64,000 nucleotides of DNA from Phocoena phocoena (Eukaryota > Chordata > Mammalia > Artiodactyla > Phocoenidae): the NCBI RefSeq assembly GCF_963924675.1, contig NC_089220.1, forward strand, positions 54,632,639-54,696,638, read 5' to 3'. The position numbers were made by a program, and so were the translations under genes. This document shows, in pieces, positions 24,301 through 35,907 of this stretch. Each line of letters begins with the position of its first letter. Position 1 is the stretch's first letter. The notes under the pieces are model-generated. The model did not search any database, was not told the origin of the DNA, and saw nothing but the letters and a program-made list of their open reading frames with translations.

Positions 24301-25165
24301 TCGTGTGGAACACATGGTTTGAATGTTTCTGTCGGGGAACCAGCTGCCATCTAGAATAGTAGTTTGCAGTTATGTGTGTGTATGGTTTGTGAGAGGTGAG
24401 GGCTTAATGTGAGACAGGGAGCAGAATACCTTGGTCCCTTGAGGAGGCTTTTCTAAGTACATATGCCTGGAACCCCTTCTGAGAAAGTTTGATAAACCCT
24501 GGGGGGTGGGCTGCGGCAGGGATGTGTATTATGAATTAGCTCTCCTTGTGATCTGATGACCCCTCTAGTTGAGAAAGCTGCTTTGGAAGAAGTTTCCACA
24601 TTTTGCTGAAGCAGAATGAGTCTACTAACAGAAATCCTAGGAAAACATCCAAGAAGAAAGTCAAATGAAAAGAAAGAAAAATGTAGGTTCAGTATGCCCT
24701 TTGGAAACATTCAAAACAATCAACATTTTTCTTTTTTTTTTATACTTTCACTGCTGTGACTCATATTTGCACATGCAAAACATACTTCTGCAGCCACATC
24801 ACTCTTTTTAAACAAAATTAAGCTAGTTTCTATTCAGCTAGTCTTTCTCTTTGATGAGAGCTTTAGTTAACTCTTAACAGTATCAAACCTATATATAATT
24901 CCCCAAATGCTTACTGCTATAAATTACCTTCAAATACATAATTCAACAACAACTAAAATAAAATAAAATAAAGATTGTTAAGGATTTTCCAGTACTTCAA
25001 CAAGATATTGTCACATTGTTCTTTTGTCCTAAACTGAAATCACTAAATCCATGCCATGTACTAAAAATATAGATTTTAAGCAAAATTCTTCTTTTATTAT
25101 AACATAAAGAGTTAAGATGCAAATAACTTAAAACACGATAGAAGTGAAAAAGTGAATGCATATTA
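24301..25165. other. No recognised feature
   Basis: Nothing recognised; an AAATA-rich tract lies at about 24955-24972. Confidence 0.4.
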
Positions 25166-25169
25166 AGTA

Positions 25170-25412
25170 GCTAACACTTATATAGGACTTGCTGTGTATA
25201 GGGGACTAAGTGCTTTACATGTATGAATTTATTTAACCCTTACAGCAACCCTGTGAGAGAGGCTCAATTATTATATGCCCACTTTTGCAGATGAGGAAAT
25301 GGAAGAAGGTTTACATGCCCAAGTTGCATAGCTAATAAAGTGAGGGAGCTGAGATTTGAAGTCAGAAGTGTCTGGCTCCAGAACCTGTGAGCTTAACCAT
25401 AGTGCCTTCCCT
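25170..25412 (-). mobile_element. MIR SINE
   Basis: Reverse MIR: GGGACTAAGTGCTTTACATG, TTAACCCTTACAGCAACCCT, GCAGATGAGGAAATGGAAG, and GTCTGGCTCCAGAACCTG. Confidence 0.85.
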
Positions 25413-25734
25413 AAACCAAAGGAGGAAGGAGAATGGAAAAAGAAGTCCGTGACAAGTAACTAAGAGATATCATATGATGAGCATAAAATAAATTGAACAC
25501 TCCTTTATTATTTTTAATATACTTCTGTTTCTTAGAGGGTTATAACTATCTAAATTTCAGTTCTTTAAGTTATATAAGACAACTTAGCTCATCATGTCAT
25601 TCTAGGGCATCTCTTTCTCCCTGCCCTCCCTCTCCCACAAGATCTATAAGGCTATGAGGTGTTGTACATATGCACACAATTGCTTGTGTTCTCTTGGGCT
25701 AACCCACTGGTTCTCAAATTTTAGTTTATATCAG

Positions 25735-26590
25735 AATCACCTGAGGGGGTTCCAAGATGACAGTGTAGGAAGATTCTGAACTTACCTCCTCCCACGGACA
25801 CACCAAATCTATAGCTATGTATGCATCATTTCCTTCTGGAGAAGATCTGAAAACTAGATGAACGGCTTCTCCACAACAGAGGATAAAAGGACTGCATCAG
25901 GTTGGGTAGGAAAGGCGGAAACACAGTCTCAGCAAAACCCTACCCCTGGCATGGCAACAAACAATAGAGAGGGATTTCACTAGTCCTGTGCTTCTCCCAG
26001 AGGACTGAGGCGTTGGTGCCCCACATCAGGCACCCTGGGATCTGCATTGGAGAGGTGAACCCTAAAACATCTGTTAGAAAACCAATGGGGTTAATGTCCA
26101 AGGGACTCAAAGTACTATAGGAAATTGAGCTTCCCCTTCTAAAGGGCTTGCATGCAGTCTCACTTGCTCTGGGACCAAGCAAAGAAAGAGAAGTTTGAAA
26201 AGTGCCTACTCTATGTAAAGGGTATTCATTTGCTAACCTAAAATCATCTATGGAGGGTCAGTTGAAACTGTCCTTGGAGACGGAGGTGCTGGTGGATGCC
26301 ATTATTGCACTCTCCACCTTCTCTGGTAGCACAGGTGCATGGGCTTGGAGGTGGCACCCTCCTACTGCCTTGCTAAGACAGGCAGGGCTGAGCAGTCAAG
26401 GCAGTATCCCACTGCCTTGCAGCACTACCCTACTCCCTGGCTGGGGCAGGCAAGTGTGAGTGGTTGCCTAGTCCTCCCACTCCCAGCCTATAGCTGGTGT
26501 ATGCACACAGGCAAGGCGCTCTCCTGCTGCATTGCTGAAACCCGTGGGGTGCACAGTCGAGATATTCTCCTGCTGCCAGCTCAGTTTCGT
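25735..26590 (+). mobile_element. L1 5' UTR fragment, plus strand
   Basis: Resembles the 5' UTR of an old mammalian L1: GGGTTCCAAGATGACAGTG, CTCCTCCCACGGACACACC, CAGGCACCCTGGGATCTGC, and AAAGGGCTTGCATGCAGTC. Internal L1 promoter region; no ORF1 follows. Open frames in it (26202-26459, 26339-26614) are not L1 proteins. Confidence 0.65.
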
Positions 26591-26594
26591 TTAT

Positions 26595-26972
26595 CATTTC
26601 TATTGTCTTTCTAGTCTCAATTTCATTTATTTCTGCTCCAATCTTAACGTTATTTCCTTCCATCTACTAACTTTGGCCTTAGTTTGTTGTTTTTTACAGT
26701 TCCTTCTATTGTAAGTTTACATTGTTTATTTGTGATTTTTCTTTTTTCTTAATGTAGGCATTTATTATTATAAACTCCCCTCTTAGAATTGTTTTTGCTG
26801 CATCCATATGTTTTGGTGTGTCGTGTTTCCATTTTCATTTGTATCAAGATATTTTTTGATTTCTCTTTTGATTTATTTTTTGACCCATTGATTGTTCAGG
26901 AATGTGTTGTTTAATTTCCATATATTTGTGAATTTTCCAGTTTTCTTCCTGTTTCTGCATAATTTCAGAGAG
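26595..26972 (-). mobile_element. L1 ORF2 fragment, minus strand
   Basis: Reverse-strand L1 ORF2 sequence from between the endonuclease and reverse transcriptase: TGTAGGCATTTATTATTAT then AAACTCCCCTCTTAG, TTTGCTGCATCCATATG, and TCAGGAATGTGTTGTTTAA. Degenerate, with no intact frame. It abuts a plus-strand L1 5' UTR. Confidence 0.75.
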
Positions 26973-28850
26973 TATGTGACAGACATATCTCATAACGTTC
27001 GCATTTGTTTATTCACAGACATTTACTTCATCAGCAAATTCTTTAACACATGCTGAGTCCATAATATATTGTATTCATTATTTGCTCTAAATTTAACATT
27101 TAGCTTTGCAACATATACTTATATTTTTGGAATTTCTGCTCAAAATAAAATTTCTTGTATAGTTCTCTCAAACTATTTTTAAAGCATTTTATGCTCTGAT
27201 ACATGGATTTGGAAGTTCTGCATAAAATTCTATTCTACTGGCAAAAAGTCACAGAAAAAAATCTGCTAGTCAGTAGGGGCTAATTTCCATAGATATTTGA
27301 AATAATTACAGTTGTACATTTTAAAGAAATGTATTGCAACAGAAACCTTATTGTGTTTATCCTTCATAAATAAATTTCTTGGATTTTTTTCTTGTGAAGA
27401 TTTTTTCTTTAACTTGAAGATAAATTAAAATTCACAGTTTGTCAGTTTGACAGAAGATTTAAAATAGAGGAATTTTAAAACAAACCTTTATATTTTGAAA
27501 AATGTAAGAAGTACTTCTTTATTAATTTTCCATAGTTTGTTTTTCAATGGGAAAAAAACCACATTTGATCTGCATCTGACTGACTGCAAGACAAAAGTCA
27601 AGTTGGTCTAATTTAAAGTGACTTGCTCTTATCATACGATGTCATCTCTTATTTTCAGCAGAGGTAGAAGAAATTGAGTGAGAAAATTGAAAAATCATTT
27701 TAATGCTCCCCAAAGAAATGTAACATGGGCTGGAACATATGGGTAATTTGTGAGGAAAAGTCAGCTATGGAGTCTAATCATTCTCAATGTAATTTATGTG
27801 ACTGAAGTGTTCTAAACCAAGAAAAGTCTTCCTTTTTTTGAAGACAAAATTCTGATCAGACCTCTTCAAACTTTGTTTCATTTGTAACTGGGGTATTGAA
27901 CAAGCATGACTCATGAGATATGATAAAAATGCAACTCTACTTTTGCTCCCTGCTGCTCCTGTAAGATTTATTTAGTGGAATAATCTCTCCTTTTCTCTGG
28001 ATGGAGGACTGGTTCTGTGATTTTTTGCTCATATCTAAGTAATAGACTATACTAAAGTCATTTTAGGTCAAAACCAGTCTCAATTCAAACACTAGAATGT
28101 TTACTTCCCAACAATGATCAAAACATTAATGATAAATTTTCTCTTTCCCAACAGGGCCCATCAGATTGGAATGGGGAGGGCATTTTCCTCCTCACCCCAT
28201 TAATATTTCTTCTCTTTTCCCAGCTTGCTAATTGTGTTTTGACTCTCCAGTGTTAGACCCAGGAGGAGAGGGAGTTAAGGGGAAAGGGTACAATTTTAAG
28301 TGGTTGGTGCAGTCAGTACCAGCTATAATTTTCAGGGCCTGGTACAAAATGAAGTATAGCGTCCCTTGTTCAAAAAGCAGGAGAAAAATGTCTTTAAAAG
28401 TTCTAAGAGATAAAGCTTTTTCCTTTCTTCCATAACCTCTCTTTTGACTTGTCATGGTGCTTTTATTTGCTATTTAATGTCATTCTAAGAAAAAAAGTTA
28501 AAAATAGCATGATTTTATTGTCCATCTTTATATTTTGCAATGCCAGTTTTCAAAGCAAATATAAGAGCATTTAACTTGTATGCAAAATCCCTGAAATTAC
28601 ATACCTTGTATTTTGTAGCTGGAACATACATGTACAGGACAGTAGAAATGCTGCACATGACTAACTCAACTGTTTTTATTCCACATCTTGATCCATGTAC
28701 ATTTTACTAACATCTTCAACTTTGGGCGTACTAATAAACAAGGGAGAAATGAAAGGAAAAGGAACTGTGAGTTGCACTGGCTTTCCCTTTCCTTCTATGT
28801 CATCACTTTAGCATAAGAGGTTAGTTTATTCAGAGAAATAAAATGAGTAA
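26973..28850. other. Mostly unrecognised
   Basis: About 1.9 kb. Around 28310-28400 the phrase CAGGGCCTGGTACAAAATG followed by CCCTTGTTCAAAAAGCAGG is reminiscent of a recurrent old mammalian repeat that I cannot name. Overlapping open frames on both strands at 28228-28455 have no recognised domain. Confidence 0.35.
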
Positions 28851-28853
28851 GAA

Positions 28854-29070
28854 TTTTTTTTTTTTTTTTGGGTACGCCGGCCTCTCACTGTTGTGGCCTC
28901 TCCCGTTGCGGAGCACAGGCTCCGGACGCGCAGGCTCAGCGGCCATGGCCCCCCGGCCCAGCCGCTCCGCGGCATGTCGCGGCATGTGGGATCTTCCCGG
29001 ACCAGGGCACGGACCCGTGTCCCCTGCATCGGCAGGCGGACTCTCAACCACTGTGCCACCAGGGAAGCCC
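28854..29070 (-). mobile_element. Young CHR-lineage cetacean SINE with internal duplication
   Basis: Full-length reverse copy with poly-T tail. Target duplication GAGTAAGAA at 28845-28853 and 29071-29079. A 10-bp tandem duplication (CGCGGCATGT) lies at 28968-28987. Open frames on both strands are SINE readings. Confidence 0.96.
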
Positions 29071-29079
29071 GAGTAAGAA

Positions 29080-30360
29080 AATTTGATTAGGGTTCTTTGG
29101 TCATTTGTATTTCTCAGAATGCCATTGCCTGCTCTTTGTGTTCGAAACAAGTTCTCATTCACAGGCAAGGCATCGCCTCTGAGCCCTGTCAGCAACCTCA
29201 GCTTCCTCAGTTATAGACATAACACATTCACTGTGTACTCACTTTGAGTTTCACTGAACTCGCACACATCGTGGGTTCACTGGAATTCAGTGCTCATGGG
29301 ACATCATAAATGCTCTGTGCCAATGAGGCAGCAAGAAATGACATGTTGGCTCCTTGGACTTATAAAACACTAGCTCAAAGACACAGTTATTAAGAATCTG
29401 AATATCCAGAGCATTAAATCAAGCATGGAGTCCTTCTGAGTGCAGGGTCCTATGTAACTGCACAGGTCATGCTCCACGAAACTGACCCTGAGTACAGCTG
29501 TCCTTCACACATAGTCTCTTGCTGTGGGAGTCCCATTGACCCTCACAGGTAGTTGACTTAGGCAGGCTCTCAGCTGACTCCTGTGAGGCCCACATCTGGT
29601 CTACATTCAATACTCACATAGGATTCGACTGCAAATGCAGATACCTCTCATATGTAGCAATACCCACCTTTGCTTTGCTACCAAAGCAGCTCTCCAAGTT
29701 TTCCTAGGGAGACAGCCAACCTTTGTGTCCTAAGCTGCTAGAAGTCAGATCTCCATCTCTCTAGGTGGTCTCATAGAAGCACCCTTCCCTCTAGGCTTGA
29801 GGTGAAGCCTCAAGCCTAGATTACTTTCTTTGTAGTAATCCCACAGGTTAGAGCTCATAATACAGCATCCTCATCTTTCTCGCAAAATCTTCTCCCCAAC
29901 TCTGCTTTTTCAAGTATTTTATATCTCCCGATGGGTACAAACCAGACTTTGATCTCATTTTTTGAATAATGTTTTGAAAATCTGCTTATGGTTTTTTTCT
30001 CAAAAATCACTTTGGTGTCTGTTGTCTATCCTAACTCAGTGCCTCAGCTGAAACTCCCAAATTAAACGTTCTGTTCCATGTAAATCATCATACTGGGTAC
30101 AAAGCATGCCATGGGCACAGGTTTGGGTATGTTAAATGTTTGGTCATTTTGAGTTTCTTTGCAGTCATTTTGAATGCCAGTGAATCTTCTTCCTGAGGAC
30201 AATATGCCACTAAGCTTTCAATCTGTCTTGAAGCTCATAATATAGGGAGACTGATGAAAAGCAAGCTCATTATATGCTGGTCTGAGGAATTCAAGCATTT
30301 TCTATATACATTGCTAATGCTTCACCTAAGTCCAAACTATTTGTGCTATAGGGAAAAAAG
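29080..30360. other. Unrecognised, with one perfect hairpin
   Basis: GC-moderate sequence with no recognised repeat family. Contains the inverted repeat at 29791-29819. May include an old LTR that I cannot assign. Confidence 0.35.
29791..29819. repeat. Perfect 12-bp inverted repeat (hairpin)
   Basis: CTAGGCTTGAGG, then TGAAG, then CCTCAAGCCTAG: perfect arms with a 5-nt loop. Too short for a microRNA precursor and lacking the T-run of a polymerase III terminator; function unknown. Confidence 0.95.
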
Positions 30361-30364
30361 TGGA

Positions 30365-30525
30365 GTTCTAATGTCAGAGAGATCTGGGTCTGATTTCCGT
30401 TTTTTTCTACTTTATTACCTTGTAGAAGTTACTTAACATTCCTAAACTGTAATTCCTCATTTGTAAAATGGGAGAATAATACTAACTTTCTTGGGTCATT
30501 TGATGATATGATGTGTGTGAAAATT
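30365..30525 (+). mobile_element. MIR SINE
   Basis: Forward MIR core: GAGATCTGGGTCTGATTTCC, TTACCTTGTAGAAGTTACTT, and CCTCATTTGTAAAATGGGAG. Confidence 0.75.
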
Positions 30526-32005
30526 CCAGACATTCAACCAAAGTTACTTGCCTTGATGACCATTAGTAATTTGGTGGGGAGTTTTAAGTTTATCTGATGG
30601 AGAGGAAAAACTGTTATTTAAATAGCCACTGACAACAGCCTCTTCTTATAGGAGTAATATATATTGCTTTTGGTTTAGCACAAATCTTTTCAATGGGGCT
30701 ATGGGAATATAGGCCTCAGGGTATGCACAAGAATTTGAAGAAATGTGAGGAGGAGAACTAAAGTGCTCTGTGTAATAGAGTAAGAAATTTAGAGTTTAAC
30801 TCAAACGTGACTTTAGTGTCACTTCTATCCCTATGTCCTACTCCAGCAAACATATGCCACTAAGTAATGGTGAGTAATGTAAACTTTAGGAAGATGGAAT
30901 TGTGAACAGCATTTCATTCCAAAAAAAAAAAAGCCCATTAGATATCTCTTTTATCTGCAAAGTTGTTCTTCTCAGCCTCCAGGCAGCCTCTAGCTCCTGG
31001 TTCCAGACTCTTCTAACCTCCCAATATTCTTTATATCCATTTTCTTAAGCAAAGCAATTTAGCTTTGCCCAAGTTTTTCTAAGTATGAAGAGATGTCTTC
31101 ATACTCTTCACGAAACTCTTTCATCAAGTATGCGAAAGACCATTATATTAAAAATTATGTGCTCAGCAGAAAAAAGGTTCTTTAACTTCTAGGATTCATT
31201 CACTCTCCTTAGAATTTGTAAATTGTGAATAGTAGTAGGCTTTTCATCATTTTTTCTTTCTTGTCATAGGAGTTTCCAGGAATAGCTTAGACATAAGAGA
31301 AGGTGGCCTGGAAAGCGGTGTAAAAGTGCAAAGAACTTCAACTAGCCCAGATGGCACTTTGTGTAGCATCAGGCAGATGTGGCCCTGTTGCAAGACATGT
31401 GCTTCAGATTGTGGAGCAGAATATGAGCTGAATTGCAGTCCTCTACTCACCCCTTTAGACAAGCACTCTTGGGCAGGGAACAACCTGCACAACTAGATGT
31501 GCTGTCTCTGGAGAGGGAAGAACAAAGTAGCAAGTGGAATCTCTACGAGAGGTGACCTGTGAGAAGTTGCCAATGCTTAGGCAGCTGGAATAATTTTAAG
31601 GACAGGATTGGCTAATGTTCAATTTTGAAGACATCTGCTGAGAGGCAGTATATAATTTCAGTTACTGGAGCTATCAGTAAAGCTGTCTATTAATAAAGTC
31701 TTGAGTTGGTGGTACTTTGAAGAGTAAGGGGATAGAGTCTGAGTTCAGTTGATTAAACAGTGACCCAAGGTAGAAATATGATTGGAGAGTAGAAACAGCT
31801 GTAATATGGGGGTGACTAAGGAGCAGTCTTCAGCCTAACCACCCTTTCATGAATATCCTGGAGAGGTGTGCTTTGATTACAGGGGATGGCCAATGCTTGG
31901 ATTCTATTGCTATGAGTGGAATCCACAACTAGCTCAAGGGAGGCAGAGTATAACGCTGAAGAGCATCAATTCAGCTCACTGGAGCCGTAACTCACTGTGG
32001 TTTGC
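30526..32005. other. Mostly unrecognised; possible LTR near 31.25-31.7 kb
   Basis: 31240-31720 is slightly LTR-like (GC-richer, with TTAATAAAGTC near 31690), but I cannot assign it. The minus-strand open frame 31247-31492 has no domain. Confidence 0.3.
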
Positions 32006-32007
32006 CC

Positions 32008-32456
32008 AGTGTGGAGGACGACCCCCAATGAGCCCCACTTCCTGGTATTCACACCCTTGTGCAATCTCCTCTCCTAAAGCATGGGCTGGATTTGATTACT
32101 AACTAATAGGAAATAGAATATGGCAAATTGGATGTGATGTCACTTCTGAGAGTATGTTACAAAAAGACTTGGCTTCCATCTTGGGTACTCGCTTTATATT
32201 TTCTCTTACTTGCTCTAAGGGAGGACAGCTAGCGGCCATGGTGTAAGCTGCTTTATGGAGAGGCCCACGTGACAAGAAACTGAGGGAGTTCTCTGGCCAA
32301 TAAGCAGCAAAGAACTGAATCCTGCCAACAGCCGCATGAATGAGATTAGAAACGTATCCTTTCCCCGTCAACCCTTCAGATGAAACCTCGGTCTTGGCAA
32401 GCATCCTGACTTCAGTCCATGAGAGAACTTGAGACAGCAGCACCCAGCTTCACTTC
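32008..32456 (+). mobile_element. MaLR/MLT1-type LTR, 3' end lost at mariner
   Basis: Shares ordered landmarks with the provirus LTRs at 35.1 and 37.9 kb: CTGGTATTCACACCCTTGTG, AATCTCCTCTCCTAAAGC, GATGTCACTTCTGAGAG, and AAAGACTTGGCTTCCATC. It stops at the TA next to the mariner left end. Its polyadenylation end does not reappear after the mariner. Confidence 0.7.
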
Positions 32457-32458
32457 TA

Positions 32459-33736
32459 TTGGATTGGCCAAAAAGTGCCTTTGATTTCTTAAGTAAAAAT
32501 AAAAGACACATTTTTCATTTTCACCAGGAACTTTATTGAACAACATATTTATTTACTCTTTTGTTCCACTACTTTCTGCCATTTTTCAGGCAACTTCATA
32601 ATTCCATCTTCCCAAAATGTTTTAGCTGTTTGAGCAAAGAACTGTTCCAGGTGTCTTTTACAGTCTTCCAGCAAATTGAAATTTTTTCCATTAAGAGAAT
32701 TTTGTAAAGACTGAAATAAATGGAAATCCAAAGGTGTAATATCTGGTGAATATGGCGGATGAATCAGAACTTCCCAGCCAAGCTGTAACAGTTTTTGCCT
32801 GGTCATCAAAGAAACATGTGGTCTTGCATTATCCTGATGGAAGATTATGCATTTTCTGTTGACTAATTCTGGACGCTTTTCATCGAGTGCTGCTTTCAGC
32901 TGGTCTCACTGGGAGCAGTACTTGCTGGAATTAATCATTTGGTTTTCCAGAAGGAGCTCATAAAGAAGGACTCCCTTCTAATCCCAACATCAATACACAC
33001 AACATCACTTTCTTTGGATGAAGACCGGCCTTTGGTGTGGTTGGTGGTGGTTCATTTCGCTTGCCCCTCGATCTCTTCCATTCCACATTATTGTACAGTA
33101 TCCACTTTTCATCGCCTGTCACAATTTGTTTTAAAAACGGAATGTTTTCATTATGTTTCAGTAGAGAATCGCATGGGGAAGTACGGTCAAGAAGGTTTTT
33201 TTCACTTATGTGGAACCCAAACATCAAAGCGATTCACATAACCAAGCTGGTGCAAATGATTTTCAATGCTTGATTTTGAGTATGTCGGCTATCACCCGCC
33301 TGGTATAACGTTGATTGTTCTCAATTATTGTTTTGATTTGATCGCTGTCAACTTCAAGTGGTCTACCCGACCGTGGAGCATCGTTCAGCAAGAAATCTCC
33401 AGCACGAAACTTCATGAACCACTTTTGACACGTTTGACCAGTCACAGCACCTTCTCCATACGCTGCACAAATCTTTTTGTACGTTTCAGTTGTGTTTTTA
33501 CTTTTCTTGAAATAAGAAAGCATAATATGCCAAAAATGTTGCTTTTTTTCTTCCATCTTCAATATTAAAATGACTACACAAAAATTCACCAATTTTGATG
33601 TCGTTTTTAAATGTATGCTGATATCACAGCTGTCACATACAATCTAACAAAATTGCTTTGAACGACGTTTAAGACAACTAAGTGCTACTAGAGCCATCTT
33701 ACAGAAAAAACCGAATGAACCTTTTGGTCCACATGA
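32459..33736 (-). mobile_element. Mariner DNA transposon, full length (copy A)
   Basis: About 1,278 bp with degenerate ~30-bp terminal inverted repeats: left end TTGGATTGGCCAAAAAGTG, right end (reverse) containing GACCAAAAGGTTCATTCGG. TA dinucleotides flank it (32457-32458 and 33737-33738), as expected for Tc1/mariner. The transposase gene runs on the minus strand. Resembles the cetartiodactyl mariner known from cattle. Confidence 0.92.
32546..33592 (-). pseudogene. Mariner transposase, inactivated (copy A)
   Basis: Tc1/mariner transposase that would cut and paste the element through its terminal repeats. The N-terminal part (33263-33592) keeps the helix-turn-helix region (TCQKWFMKFRAGDF, then DAPRSGRPLEVD). 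After a frame break, 32958-33227 carries the first catalytic aspartate in VTGDEKWILY. After another break, HQDNARPHVSLM (near 32820-32855) holds the second, and YSPDITPLDFHLF the third. The D,D34D triad is thus visible but split. An in-frame TGA at 32906-32908 is also present in copy B. The C-terminus stops slightly early. Not functional. Confidence 0.92.
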
Positions 33737-33741
33737 TATAT

Positions 33742-34180
33742 CGGTTATCTATTTTGGTCTAGCAAGCAACCTCAAAACTTAGTATTTTGAAAAAACAACA
33801 TTTATTATCTTACAGTTTTTGTGGGTCTGGAATTTGGGAGCAGTTCACCTGGGTGGTTCTGGCCTGGGGTTTCTCATGAGTTTACAGAAAGATGCTACTT
33901 GGGGTTGCTTTCACCTCAGGGATTGACTGGAGCTGGCAAGTTGATCGCGGTTAGGAGGCCTCAGTTCTTTGCTACATGCTCCTCTTCTTATGACTTCTGT
34001 GTGTTCTCATGGTATGGCAACTGGCTTCCCCGAGAAAGAGTGATCCAAGAGAGCAAAGTGGAAGGTGAAATTGTTTTTACAACCCAACATCAAAAGTCAC
34101 ATACCATTATGTTTTGGCCAAAATGATTGACCCCTCTCACATTGTATCGGGGACCACCTAGGAGTATGACTATCGGGAAG
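33742..34180 (-). mobile_element. MaLR/MLT1-type LTR, minus strand
   Basis: Reverse LTR: CAACCTCAAAACTTAGTAT, ACATTTATTATCTTACAG, GGAATTTGGGAGCAGTTCAC, GCAACTGGCTTCCCCGAG, and ACATTGTATCGGGGACCAC. Same broad family as the LTR left of the mariner but opposite in orientation. Confidence 0.75.
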
Positions 34181-34199
34181 CAAGCTATTAGACCTTGGA

Positions 34200-34318
34200 C
34201 TGGTTGCTCAATGTTGCTAAACTTTAGTTTCCTTGGCTTTGAAATGAGGATATAATGGTAGCTGAGTTTTAGGGCTGTGAAGATTAAGTGTGATATTTCA
34301 GATATAAGCACTTAGTAA
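34200..34318 (+). mobile_element. MIR fragment
   Basis: 3' half of a forward MIR: CTTTAGTTTCCTTGGCTTTG, GAAATGAGGATATAATGGTA, and GGGCTGTGAAGATTAAG. Confidence 0.6.
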
Positions 34319-35137
34319 CCACTACGTGCAAATTCTCTTTCTCAGTCTAGTTTAGTTTAGTAAGTTTTCTAAAGAGGGTGTGTGTGTGTAAGAAGAAAAT
34401 GATGGGCATTTCTAGTACAGCCATCTTCAGTTATAAGAGAACCTTATAACTGTCATCACACATATATAATGTGTGATAAATGTTAGCTATTTTCATCATT
34501 ATTATTACTAGTTATCAGGGTATTATTACTTATATTGCATAGCTGACCCATCTTTCTTAGCACAGTTTCAGAGGGATTCCACAGATGATTTGTTATATGA
34601 TCAGCATGCATCTGAAGTTCATTGGGAAGCTATCTAATGGCAGCTCTTGATTAAACCACATTTAACACATTATGACCTAATAAAATATTCTGGCTAGTGA
34701 GACTGCCTCATTACATGTCACAGAAATTAAAAGTGTAGCTTCTAATATAAGTGTGCTGTCCTTAATGTGCTGCCAGAGAGCTTTTTGCTGACAGAATCAG
34801 CAGAAGGCAGAACGTGCTTGATCTACAATATCTGCAGGTCAGTTCAGACATTGTGAATCTTGTTTAGATTGTAAAGAGGTGTATTATATTTGCTTTCAGT
34901 CTCACAAAGCTGGAGTACAGATTCTGCAGGAAAATGGGATTTAGTCTTAGGAATAATTTGGTTGTGAAGAGCAGCAATTCAATCAAGCTTGCTGAAGAGT
35001 AGGTGCATTTATTTTAAATGTTCAGAAAAATCTCACAGAATGCAACTATTGGAAATAGCCATCTCCCATGAGACTGGAAATTCATCAGGTGATCTTTCCT
35101 TCTCTCTTGTCACATGGTCTCTGTCTCTCATTTTGGG
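34319..35137. other. No recognised feature
   Basis: Nothing recognised apart from a short TG run near 34379. Confidence 0.4.
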
Positions 35138-35142
35138 GTCTG

Positions 35143-35907
35143 TGTGAAAGGCAATTTCTGGTATTCATGCCCTTATGTAATCTTCTCTCCTTGAGTGTGG
35201 GCTAAACTTACTGACCCACTTCTAAAGGTGGAAGTAGGGAGATGTTACTTTTGAGATTAGGTTAAAAAAGATGGTGACTCGGGTTTCCCTGGTGGTGCAG
35301 TGGTTGGGAGTCCGCCTGCCGATGCGGGGGACGCGGGTTCGTGCTCCGGTCCGGGAAGATCCCATATGCTGCGGAGCTGCTGGGCCCGTGAGCCATGGCC
35401 GCTGGGCCTGCGTGTCCGCAGGCTGCGCTCCGCAGCAGGAGAGGCCACAGCAGTGAGAGGCCAGCGTACCGCAAAAAAAAAAAAAAAGACGATGACTTCA
35501 ACCTTGGGTGTGTCTTTTTCTCTCTCAGAACTCTTATGCTGGGGGAAGCAAGGTGCCATGGTTTGAGTAGCCATATAGAGAGGCTCAGACGGTATGGAGC
35601 AGAACTGAGGTCCTCAGTCCAACAGCCTATGAGAAACTGAAGCCCTCAATCTGAAAGCCCTTGAGTAACTAAAGGCTGTCAATAGCCACAAGAACTTGCA
35701 AGTGGATATCTTATCCCCAGATGAATTGTTGAATCTTAAGATAGTTGCAGCTTTGGCTGACAGTTTGACTGTAACCTCATAAGACACTCTGAGTCAAAAT
35801 TATGTAGCCAAACTGCTTCTGACTCCTGAAACAGTGAGCTAATAAATATTTGTTGTTTTAAGCTGGTGATTTTTGGTGTAATTTGTTATGCAGCTATAAG
35901 GAATACA
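35143..35907 (+). mobile_element. 5' LTR of the MaLR provirus
   Basis: LTR with TGGTATTCATGCCCTTATGT, a SINE insertion at 35281-35487, a polyadenylation signal in GCTAATAAATATTTGTTG and the typical end TTGTTATGCAGCTATAAGG. The SINE target duplication (AGATGGTGACT / AGACGATGACT) has two mismatches. Confidence 0.75.
35281..35487 (+). mobile_element. Young CHR-lineage cetacean SINE in the LTR
   Basis: Full-length forward copy with poly-A tail, inserted in the 5' LTR of the MaLR provirus. Open frames on both strands at 35257-35640 are SINE readings. Confidence 0.93.

Noticed and set aside
29791..29819. microRNA precursor
   Set aside because: Stem of only 12 bp; precursors need about 22 bp or more of near-continuous pairing.
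32939..33568. Plus-strand frames of about 100 codons in mariner copy A
   Set aside because: Antisense to the transposase; the same reading recurs in copy B at 42248-42583.
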